Positions 1 through 8,762 of a stretch of DNA of 46,011 bases are shown here, piece after piece. A program made the translations under genes and the position numbers. Each line of letters begins with the position of its first letter. Positions within the stretch are counted from its first letter, which is position 1. This DNA is from Endotrypanum monterogeii (taxonomy: Eukaryota; Euglenozoa; Kinetoplastea; Trypanosomatida; Trypanosomatidae): contig CM007335.1 in NCBI GenBank assembly GCA_000333855.2, positions 504,321-550,331 of the forward strand, given 5' to 3'. The notes below the pieces were generated by a model. The model did no database searches and had not been told where the DNA came from. It worked only from the letters and a program-made list of their open reading frames with translations.

Positions 1-37
<37 letters not shown>

Positions 38-300
38 CACGACAAGAAAATAAAAAAAAAAAACATCACGCATAGACGTCGATGCACACCCAAACGCATC
101 GACACAGTCACTAAAGGACACCGCACATTTCTATGTTGTAGTGTTAGTGCGTGTATATATTTATTTTTCCAGTCATTTTGTGTTCGCGGCTTTTTATATT
201 TTATATCTCATCTGCTCTTCTGCCTGTGCGTACGTTCTCGGCAGTATCTTTTGTGCATCTGTTTCCTCTCCTTTTTTTTTTTTGCTATTTCCTTGACGTG

Positions 301-347
<47 letters not shown>

Positions 348-638
348 GATAAGTGTGTGTATGGGGGGGGAGAAAAGAGAGTTGGTCTATGTACCTGCTT
401 ATCTGTAGGTGTGACAGACGAGGGACCCGTCAAAGAGGCAACACAGTTACTCGAATGAAACCCCCCCAAAAAGGGCGGAAGAAAGCCAAGCGGGGGAAGA
501 GGAGAGGCGAAAAGACAGGGAAGGTGGGGTGGGTGCAGCACCAATGAAACGAGCGAGGAGCACAAAAAAAAAAAAAAACGGTGTTACGCAACTTCAAGTA
601 CCGTTTCACTGGTGGGTGGACCACCCCCCCCGCCACCC

Positions 639-683
<45 letters not shown>

Positions 684-1748
684 CACGTCAAGGAAATAGC
701 AAAAAAAAAAAAGGAGAGGAAACAGATGCACAAAAGATACTGCCGAGAACGTACGCACAGGCAGAAGAGCAGATGAGATATAAAATATAAAAAGCCGCGA
801 ACACAAAATGACTGGAAAAATAAATATATACACGCACTAACACTACAACATAGAAATGTGCGGTGTCCTTTAGTGACTGTGTCGATGCGTTTGGGTGTGC
901 ATCGACGTCTATGCGTGATGTTTTTTTTTTTATTATTACTATTTCTAAATATCTCTTTAGGGTGAATATGGAAGTATGCCGAATATTGAAAAAAATCGCA
1001 AAGACATCTACTCAAGCTGTACGACTGTGTGATTGTGGACAGACGCCAAGAGGATGCGCACCGGGGCACAGGTACTCGAAGGTGGGTGGAGATCGGCGAG
1101 GATGAGGGGAGAAAAGTGCGATGAACCAACACAACGCCTCGAAAAATGAAACAGACCGAATTGCGGGCAAACACAAAAAAAAAATTATAAAAATACATGG
1201 AAGGAGAAAAAGAGAAAATATGTTTATATTTGTTTATATTTACAAACGTGTGTGTGTGTGTGTGTGGCGGGGTGAGTGTGTATGTGTGTGTGTGTGTGTG
1301 TGTTGGGGTGAGTAGGGGTGAGTGGGGGGGGGGTGTTTTTGAAGAATGTCAGATTTAAAAATCTTATGCTTCCTTTTGTTTGCTTTGCTGACCTCTAGAC
1401 CTCTAGTGCTTAAACGCGTCCTGCGCGTAAGAGGTGACGGAAAAACGCGGGGTGGAACGCTGCAAAGAGAAGCGGGTGTGTCGGAGACAGGAAAGATACT
1501 GGTTTGCAACTTTCGGATCTTCGACAATCCTTCTCTTTTACGTAGGTGCTTTCGTTTTGTTTGAAGTAGTATCTCTATCCTTTCCTTTCTGTCATGTATA
1601 GGTTAACTCAAGTCAGGGGGAGGGGAGGGGAGTTTGGTATTTGACGACGACGGCGCATTTCCGTTTTCCAGTCAGCTACCATCGCCTTCTCAGCAGCACT
1701 AGAACACCGCTATCAAGTAAAGGAGCAGCGACACCATCACGGAATAAC

Positions 1749-1782
<34 letters not shown>

Positions 1783-2469
1783 TAACAATTACGGCAAGTA
1801 AGGGGGCGTATTCTCTTGCAGAGAAAGATAAGCATACACAAAGCCACAGACAGCGATCACCTCTCCTCCTCAAACAAAGGGCACAACCATATACAGTAGA
1901 TGTGTTTTTTTGTTGGTGGTGATGGTCGTGTGTGTCCCTAAGGGGTGGGAAGAAGGAGCGGACGCAACTAAGATACACGTAGGTCAATAGCTACAAACGT
2001 CAAAGTCGACAATGAACAACACGAAATATAAGCGCGGCAAGGCTGCCCAAAAGACAAAATGTCTTTCCCGTTATTTTCTGTTCTTCATCGACGTTTCCCC
2101 AGTTGCCCCCGCACTCAGTTCCCCTTTCCCTTTTTTTCACCATCTTTTTTTTTTTTATCGCCTTTGCTCTTCCGCTGCCCTTTGTGTGGTGCTCTGGCTC
2201 CCCTCCCCCTCCCCCCATTTCGATGGACAGAGAGAACACAAACAATGGACTTCATATCTATACATACAAGACGTATTCCTTCTGCGTTGCTGACCATGCC
2301 ACACACACACATACACACACAAATATACATAGAAGACATGATAATACACTCCATAAGATGAAGAGTAAGACTTCGTCCATTGGTGCGTGTGGCGTCTCGA
2401 GGCCCGCCACGCTCTCATTTCCACCTTCTGGTCGGCGCTGTGCGAGCTTCACCTCTTCGTCGCGCACCT
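1..2469. other. Gene-free stretch downstream of the actin-related gene
   Basis: I see no credible protein or RNA gene here. On the transcribed (minus) strand this is the 3' side of the actin-related gene, so it should hold that gene's 3' UTR and the next intergenic region. It contains CA/GT tracts at 1-35, 302-346, 641-680, 1249-1302 and 1751-1779, several poly-A/poly-T runs, and an inverted repeat of about 300 bp (listed separately). The open frames present are dominated by Cys-Val or Thr-His runs, which are translated dinucleotide repeats. Confidence 0.7.
47..935. repeat. Inverted repeat, arms of about 300 bp, bounded by GT/CA tracts
   Basis: Bases 47-346 read as the reverse complement of about 641-935, with a single-copy spacer of about 295 bp between them. 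Both arms carry the same landmarks in mirrored order: a GT/CA tract, the GCCACGTCAAGGAAATAGC word, a poly-A/T run, and a run of unique sequence ending at the CATCACGCATAGACGTC word. The match looks almost perfect by eye, including the unique part. The first 46 bases imitate the CA-tract edge once more. Either a true palindromic duplication or a fold-back assembly error is possible; the position at dinucleotide tracts makes an artefact more likely. Confidence 0.85.
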
Positions 2470-3789
2470 CTAAAAGCAGCCGCGTACTACAGCCATAGAC
2501 CCGACCTCTTCGTAGTCAGCCTTGGTCACCCATAAGGTCTGCGCCGCCGGCAGCGACGCCCAGATGGAACCACCAACAAAGGCGGCATCACGCCGCTCCA
2601 CGTCCGCGTAAACACGTGCAGCACTGACGCTGTGGAGGCCGTGGGTGTTCAGCAGACATGCCTGCACATCAGACTCTAGACGCTGTGTCAGCCCGCGTAG
2701 TAGCGATGCACCGCCGCTGAGGACGATATGGGAAGCAAAAGAGTTCAACAACTCGCTGTCGCAGCGCCGCATGGAATCCATAATGAGCTCAGGAATCGCT
2801 ACCGGAGTCTGTGTTGTGCGCAGAAGCACCTCGTCAACAACAGAAGACTGATCGGGTAAGCTTTGCAGCGCGGGTGACAGTGAAGGCTGAAAATAGCCCT
2901 CGCCAGGGATAAATCGCGCTGCGCCGCTGATGGGCAGGACGGTGCCATCGGGTAGCACACACTCCTCCCGGTATCGATCCTCGTCGTGCGAGCCCTTCGA
3001 CGACGATCCACCATTTGTGCTGTCCATCGTTGCACTTACACAACTGCACTGAGAAAAAAGCTGCGCGTCTTCGGCCACAGTGCAGTGGCGTTCCTTGATG
3101 TACTCCCACATACTTTCTCGCTGCATGGGTGTCATGCTCTCCAAGACGGAAACATGTCTTTTGGCAACAGGAGACATGAGCGAAGCAAAGTGCCGTGTAA
3201 GGTCTGCCCCGCCAATGTCGAGGCAATGTGTCGCGTGAAATAGAGAAAACCCTTGGTACACTGGCACCACATGACTTTGATCATGACCCAGCTCCACCGA
3301 CAAGCCAGTGCTCATTCCCGACGCGTAGAGGGAAAGCACCGGGGTCGAGGCAAAGCTAGTGGAGACAGCATGGTGAGTCTCAAAGAGGAGTTCGGCAATC
3401 TTCTGCCTCTGATGTAACGGCACGAGCGCTTTCTCCGTCATCAACAACGGGGTGTTGTGCTCCACATTCTCCAAGTCTAGTATCCGAACGATGCGGCTCA
3501 GTAGCTCCTCGTACGCCTCCCAGTCGGCAATGACGCCATTCTCCAACACTGTCGTCGCGGCATCGGGGTCACCAACGTGATCCAGCACATCGCAGGCGTC
3601 TGAAAAAGTCGCCCTGCCCTTCACGACGCATGTGCGCTGCCGCATGCGTGGAGCTGTGTCACCCCCGAACCCCAGCCGCGTCGTGTGGCTGCCCATGTCT
3701 AGCACCGCGGCATTTGTATGAAGCACGCTCCCCTCGTCGGGAAGCGGTACGTGGCGCAGCACCTTTAAAGTGTTAAGGGGAATATTCAT
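2470..3789 (-). CDS. Actin-related protein (actin-fold ATPase family)
   Basis: The 439-residue protein covers the whole actin fold. Near residues 30-44 it has the first phosphate loop as LDMGSHTTRLGFGGD. In the middle, CLDIGGADLTRHF matches actin's second phosphate-loop region. Near the C-terminus, HIVLSGGASLLRGL matches the adenosine motif, and the end (GGSIWASLPAAQ, then VTKADYEEVGS, finishing RGCF) follows actin's own C-terminus closely. Sequence around residues 230-260 is longer than in actin and Ser/Gly rich. It is too divergent to be conventional actin, so it belongs among the actin-related proteins; I cannot assign the subtype or say whether it is nuclear (chromatin remodelling) or cytoplasmic. 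The ATG at 3789 is chosen; a GTG one codon upstream only lengthens the open frame. A TA-rich tract begins about 30 bases upstream of the ATG. Confidence 0.93.
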   Translation of the reverse strand: MNIPLNTLKVLRHVPLPDEGSVLHTNAAVLDMGSHTTRLGFGGDTAPRMRQRTCVVKGRATFSDACDVLDHVGDPDAATTVLENGVIADWEAYEELLSRIVRILDLENVEHNTPLLMTEKALVPLHQRQKIAELLFETHHAVSTSFASTPVLSLYASGMSTGLSVELGHDQSHVVPVYQGFSLFHATHCLDIGGADLTRHFASLMSPVAKRHVSVLESMTPMQRESMWEYIKERHCTVAEDAQLFSQCSCVSATMDSTNGGSSSKGSHDEDRYREECVLPDGTVLPISGAARFIPGEGYFQPSLSPALQSLPDQSSVVDEVLLRTTQTPVAIPELIMDSMRRCDSELLNSFASHIVLSGGASLLRGLTQRLESDVQACLLNTHGLHSVSAARVYADVERRDAAFVGGSIWASLPAAQTLWVTKADYEEVGSMAVVRGCF

Positions 3790-4310
3790 CACAGCTCCTA
3801 GGGCGAGTACTACCTCGATATATATATATATATATATATGTATATGTGTATGTATATATATAAATATAAAAATATATATATATATATACGTGTGTGTCTC
3901 GCTCTAAATCTTCGGACTTAGGTGACCTCACCGGTTAACGTGCATGTGTGCGAGAATGTGAGCGCTGCCAGTGTAGAGGGAGGGGGGAAGAGGGAGGGGT
4001 TGTAAGCACGGCATGTAGACCCTTCGAAGGTTTGAGTAATTACCCATCACGACAAATCCTTCTCCGACTCGTCGATAGAACAAACCCGACCCAGATGATA
4101 CCAAGAGACGCACTACTCCTCAACTAGTTGTCAAGGAAGATACGTGGCTCCTCAAATACACCTCCTCCGTGCGTCTATGGAGGGGGTAGAGTTTCAGATG
4201 ATTGAATGCAAAATCAGAGTGACGCTGCTCAAACTGGAATGAAATATTACACATCGGAAAGGGTGTCGCCGGGGGTAGATGTAGCGTATACGGGAGCTCT
4301 CATCCTTCCC

Positions 4311-4341
<31 letters not shown>

Positions 4342-4492
4342 CTGAAAAAAAAAAAGGAATAAATGAGGTGGAAGGAAGAGAGGATGAATTCGGCAGGGAA
4401 GGAAGAAAAACCCAAACGGCGGTTAAGACGGCAGCGGCTTCGTCTCCTTGCCAAAGACTTACCCCACTGCACCCCCTCCCTCCGTCGGCTTT
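3790..4492. other. Spacer between the actin-related and EF-hand genes
   Basis: About 700 bp with no gene visible. A TA-rich block at 3818-3888 lies just upstream of the actin-related start codon, and a CA tract at 4314-4341 lies about 150 bases past the stop of the EF-hand gene. The stretch should contain the EF-hand 3' UTR and the actin-related gene's splice-acceptor region. Confidence 0.6.
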
Positions 4493-5584
4493 CTAGGTGA
4501 ACTGACCGCGCCGCGTCACCAGGGGGTCTGCAAAATTCTGCTCGGTCTTGGCAAAGGGCACATAGGTCCGCTGTACTGTGGACATCATTATGACGGGCCT
4601 GTTGAGCGGCGGAAGCGGCTCCACGTACGGATGCTCACGCTGCATGTGACTGTAATTGTACGACTTGGAGGAGATGCCCAGCTCCAAAGTCAGTGCATCC
4701 TTCACATAGCGAGGCCCATCGAATGCCAGTGGGTCGCCCTCAGGACCCCACTCACGGGCTGTCTCGTCAAGAGTTGGACGCGTCTGGACGTCGGCAGCCC
4801 ACGACTGCAACAGATATGAGACGAAGGCCTCATCTGTCGAGAACTCTGGGCTCACTCCCGCGTAGAAAGCAAGGTACTCGGCATACGAGACTCTGTCCAC
4901 CTTCTTGTCACCCGCACCATCGACACCTCTGGTTTCAGTATTAACTTCGGCATTATGCCCACCCCTTCGACCCACCAACGAGGCCATATACGCCTCCTTC
5001 AGCTGCCCAAACGTTTCAGTCGCACTGCCAAAAGTCGACGCAAGCGCACCCCTCACAGAAAGAGCAGGTTCCGTCAATACAGCGCCGTGGACCGCGCCGT
5101 CTTTTGTGGATCCCTCACCACCGGCCGCAGCGCGCGCTCTATCGGCCGCAACAGCTGCGTGCGTGGATAGGAGGGCTTCACGCGAAACGCCACCGTCCTC
5201 ACAGCCGCGCTCCTTTAGTGATTCCCATGCTCTCATGACAGCGCGCAGTCGGCGTTCATTGAGACCAGTGAGGTGCCGCGTGAAGGTTGTGGCACTCACG
5301 TGACCGTTGCCATGGTCGTCGAAGGAGCGGCACAGATATGCTGCCTCGAAGGGGGTAAGCTCAATGTCGTAGTCCTCCAGGAAACGAACGAACTCGTGAT
5401 ACGTCAACCCAGCATCCGCGTCTGCTATTTGGCTTTGCTTACTGACAGCCGCCGCATGGCGTGCGTGGAAGTCTCTGAGGACGCTAACCAGGCCACCGAC
5501 TCCGCCATGGCACAGGAGTGTATGCTTCACCCGCCACTTGAATACGGCATCCTCTCGGATGTTGTTGTTGTTCAACAACGCCAT
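4493..5584 (-). CDS. Calcyphosin-like EF-hand protein
   Basis: A 363-residue protein with EF-hand-like helix-loop-helix units. The clearest loop is residues 89-100 (DDHGNGHVSATT): Asp at position 1, Asn at 5 and Gly at 6 are right, but position 12 is Thr instead of Glu, so calcium binding there is doubtful. A weaker unit precedes it near residues 55-67. Further on, the VSYAEYLAFYAGVSPEFSTD stretch followed by an aromatic helix resembles the final EF-hand and tail of calcyphosin/CAPSL. A low-complexity Ala/Gly insert of about 90 residues separates the two halves, and a Pro-rich tail after residue 300 (YVEPLPPLNRPVIMMSTVQR) has no counterpart I recognise. Calcyphosin-type proteins are frequent in ciliated cells, so a flagellar role is plausible but only inferred. 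The ATG at 5584 opens the conserved reading frame, and a GT tract lies about 60 bases upstream. Confidence 0.85.
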   Translation of the reverse strand: MALLNNNNIREDAVFKWRVKHTLLCHGGVGGLVSVLRDFHARHAAAVSKQSQIADADAGLTYHEFVRFLEDYDIELTPFEAAYLCRSFDDHGNGHVSATTFTRHLTGLNERRLRAVMRAWESLKERGCEDGGVSREALLSTHAAVAADRARAAAGGEGSTKDGAVHGAVLTEPALSVRGALASTFGSATETFGQLKEAYMASLVGRRGGHNAEVNTETRGVDGAGDKKVDRVSYAEYLAFYAGVSPEFSTDEAFVSYLLQSWAADVQTRPTLDETAREWGPEGDPLAFDGPRYVKDALTLELGISSKSYNYSHMQREHPYVEPLPPLNRPVIMMSTVQRTYVPFAKTEQNFADPLVTRRGQFT

Positions 5585-5642
5585 TTTGCAGACTTGACTT
5601 TACGCCGAGGAGAGCAGGGGGGGGGGGGGCTATAAGACGTAG

Positions 5643-5676
<34 letters not shown>

Positions 5677-6364
5677 GGGGAGGGGAAGTCCTTGATTGTG
5701 AAAGATGGACAACAACGTATGACTGTGTACGTGCGGTTACACACACATTCAGGGCCTGATGATGTGAAGAGCAGTGGAGGATGGAGATGAGGGTAAAAAT
5801 ATGAAATAAAAGGTATGCAGTCGAGGCTATCAAAGAAGACACGTATACCACAGCGAGAGAGGGGAGAAAGTCGAGGGGGTACTGCGCAGATGCATTTGGA
5901 AACCTGAAGACACGCCGTGTGCGCTTAGAAAAGCATCCCCACGCGCTAGAATCTTCAGGAGGAAAAAAAAAAAAACACCTACCTCCTCTGAAGATCAGTC
6001 TTGTATGGGGCATTGGGAACAGCAACAGCATAACAACAACAACAACAAAAAAAAAAAAAAAGGAGTAGAGCAGCAATAGCAGCAGTCAGCGGGATCAGAA
6101 TTACCCCAAGACATCCATGGAGAAGCCGACGCGGCCGATCAGTGCATACTATTTAAAGAGGGGAAATATCAGCCCTAAGCGAGGGCTCGGCTTTCTCGAC
6201 GAGAATGTAGGTAGGCGCGCGTGCAATAAAAAAAAAAAAAAAAAGGTAGTCGGAAGGGGAGGGGGCACTCAATACGACAGCCTCGCAATTCCAAGACGCA
6301 CTGGCAAACATGAAGACGACGGGGATAGGGGGTGAATTTGCTCTGAGCGAGTGGTGCGGTGCGA

Positions 6365-6415
<51 letters not shown>

Positions 6416-6958
6416 TGGGAGGGGGGGGAAGTTCGAGGCGACACAATCGCTCGAAAGCAACATTAAAGACCACTACTGTGTATACCCAGCGCAGCCCATG
6501 AATGCCGTCTCGCGTCACCATGTTGCGCCCGCTGGAGCTGTAGAGTTTCTCTGAGGGCAAAAACAGAAATTTCAGCATTCTTCATTAGGGTATAGCGGAC
6601 CCTCCTCCCCTCGCCTCGTTGTATGAGGCCATTGTATGCACAGCCCCTCCGCATCACACTAGAGGTGTCTGTCTGTGTGTGTATAAGTGTGTGTGTGTGT
6701 TCACTGCTCCCACCGGGAGAAGCCTCCTATAGCGTTCAGGGCATTCATCTACGCACGATCCAAGCAGCCTCATAGACAGCCACTATCTAGCGGCAATCTC
6801 TATCTTGTGAAAAAGCTGCCCAAAGAGGGGAGAAAGGGCGAGAGGGGGGAAGGGAAAGGGTGCGGTGACAAAGAGAACGAGTCGGGCGGGGATGAGCAAC
6901 AAGGCGACAGCCCCCCCCACACACACACACACTTCAACGTAACACCGTGTAAGGTGCC
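5585..6958. other. Spacer with GT tracts and an AAC repeat
   Basis: Nearly 1.4 kb without a supported gene. It holds GT tracts at 5645-5675 and 6368-6414, an AAC repeat running into poly-A at 6031-6061, further A runs, and a short CA tract near 6919-6931. Open frames here are made mainly of Thr-His or Cys-Val repeats and are rejected. Confidence 0.6.
6368..6414. repeat. GT dinucleotide microsatellite
   Basis: A nearly uninterrupted GT tract of about 47 bases, one of the longest in the window. It reads as CA on the transcribed strand and lies in the spacer between the coiled-coil unknown and the EF-hand gene. Confidence 0.95.
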
Positions 6959-7933
6959 CTACTCCTCCACATCGCTTCGGTCGGTGCTGCTGCCGCTCTC
7001 GAAGTCATCTGTGTAAAAAACTAAGCCACTGTCGTGATGGTTATCATCTGTCTCCTGGTGCTGCACTTCAGGTGCGGTGTACATTCTCCCTCCATCACCT
7101 CCATCCTCCTCCTCCTCCTCCCCCTGACGCAGCCAGGCAGGTTCCCTTTGGTTGGCCCCGCGACCTCTCTCGAGTGTCTCGCTGAGCCCGTTGTAACCGC
7201 TGCTGCTTGTGCGAGAGAGATCGAGGGCGTTCAGAGCAGAAAGCAGTGCACTGTCGCCTGCTTCTCTCCGCGAGGCGGACAACGCCAGAAGGGAAAGCAT
7301 TGTCATACTTCTCGGTGGTGGCGATACCCCCTCCGGTGGCGGGGAGGAGACGCTCGGGATTCCCAAGAGACCCTTCTCGCGCACATCAGCTCGGCTCCTC
7401 TTCTTTTTTTTCCTGGCTGATGACCAAAGCTTAAGTGGTGATGTCGGAGGGGTGCGTGATGGTTCAGCGACCTGTGCGAGCTGCGCCTCCACTCCGCTAT
7501 GGAAGATGCGAGCCAGCTCGTCTGCACCAGATCCAGTAGCACTACTTACATTTTCTGGTGGTGTTGATGGGGTATTAGCCGGTGTTGTACTCTCCTGCAT
7601 GATCGCCACCGACGCATGTATCGCACCCTCCCCTTCTCCTTGGTGCCTGAGCGTATGGAGACTCGCCTCCGCCTGCTGAACCAGGCTTACCAAATGACCA
7701 TGCGATGCAATCAAGTCACCAGTCGCCAGCAGCCTCTGAGTGTGTTCCAGTAGCGCCCCCCGCGCTGCTTTGCGGGCGCGCAGCAGGCGAACATGAGCCT
7801 CCTGCGACTCGACTGCCTGCCGCAAAGCCTCAACGCCACGAGCTGCTATTGCATCAACATCCGGTGCATCGGGCAGCTCTGGCGACAAGGGCGGCGAGCC
7901 ACCGTCGCGCTGCCACGAAGACGCTGAGACCAT
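6959..7933 (-). CDS. Unknown protein with coiled coil and acidic tail
   Basis: I do not recognise this 324-residue protein. After a short N-terminus, residues 20-90 form a probable coiled coil rich in Ala, Leu, Arg, Glu and Gln (VEALRQAVESQEAHVRLLRA). The middle is Ser/Pro/Thr rich and contains a basic patch RKKKKRSR that could act as a nuclear signal. The C-terminal third holds a run of five Glu, then YTDDFESGSS and an acidic end. Gapless length, GC-rich codons and position within the gene series support it as real. The ATG at 7933 is preferred; upstream, only a GTG at 7981 exists before an in-frame stop at 8024-8026. Function cannot be inferred beyond a scaffold-like, largely disordered protein. 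Confidence 0.75.
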   Translation of the reverse strand: MVSASSWQRDGGSPPLSPELPDAPDVDAIAARGVEALRQAVESQEAHVRLLRARKAARGALLEHTQRLLATGDLIASHGHLVSLVQQAEASLHTLRHQGEGEGAIHASVAIMQESTTPANTPSTPPENVSSATGSGADELARIFHSGVEAQLAQVAEPSRTPPTSPLKLWSSARKKKKRSRADVREKGLLGIPSVSSPPPEGVSPPPRSMTMLSLLALSASRREAGDSALLSALNALDLSRTSSSGYNGLSETLERGRGANQREPAWLRQGEEEEEDGGDGGRMYTAPEVQHQETDDNHHDSGLVFYTDDFESGSSTDRSDVEE

Positions 7934-8762
7934 CGCCAAAACTCTCCTCACCTTGCAACTCACTCGTCGAGTCAACGTCACGCTACCATTAAAAGGTCTG
8001 TCTGCTGCCCTCTCGGTACTATCTCAGAAAAGGAGCGATGGGGCAAGGTCCAAGGACTGTGCGTATGTGTGTGTGTGTTTGTATTTGTGACACGGAGAAA
8101 CACCGCTGCAAAAAAAAAAACTATCGGCACTGAGAATCAACGCAACACGACCTTGGCCAAACGAGTGAGCCCCCCCCCCAGAGATATACCCATACATACA
8201 AGCACAATGATGCTCACCCACACAGGCCGCAAAGACGAATGGATACATAGAAAGAGATGGCAGGAAAGTGAAGGAGAATGACTCAGAAAAGGCGACACGG
8301 AGTACGGGAACAGAGGACTGAAGGGCCACACACAAAATTCATGCGGAGCCAACGCGCACCCCCAACAATAATGTGTGTCCAAACGTGGGGTAGTTATGAT
8401 CAATGGCTGCTTGCTATGTATTTTTCTGTGGCAGATCCGTCACGCGCCTTCTTCACGGGTGCCAGGGAGCCACCGCTCTCGTCCAAGCCTGATTTGCGAG
8501 AGAGACGATGAGAAAGGCAGGGCATCAACTTTGAAAAAAAGATAAAAGTGATTTGCATCTGCGCGCGCGTGTGTGTATGTGTGTGTGTGTGTGTGTGTGT
8601 GCTGCGGGGATTTGAAGGAAGAAGTGAAGGGCACACCAAAGAGGGTATGGTCACCCCCCCCTCCTCCATTCTTTCCCTATTCCCTCGCATTTACACACAC
8701 ACACAAAAAAAAAAAAACGCGGATAGCACCCAGGTGTTGCATTGTTCGTGTCATCGCCTCCA
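7934..8762. other. Spacer between the TBC gene and the coiled-coil unknown
   Basis: About 830 bp with no gene seen. It carries a GT tract at about 8568-8601, a short CA run ending in poly-A at 8692-8717, and pyrimidine-rich patches on the transcribed strand that could serve as splice signals for the downstream gene. Confidence 0.55.

Noticed and set aside
584..1198. Minus-strand open frame of about 200 codons
   Set aside because: It runs through a CA tract (Cys-Val repeats) and the inverted-repeat arm; composition is Phe/Cys/Ser biased, with no domain.
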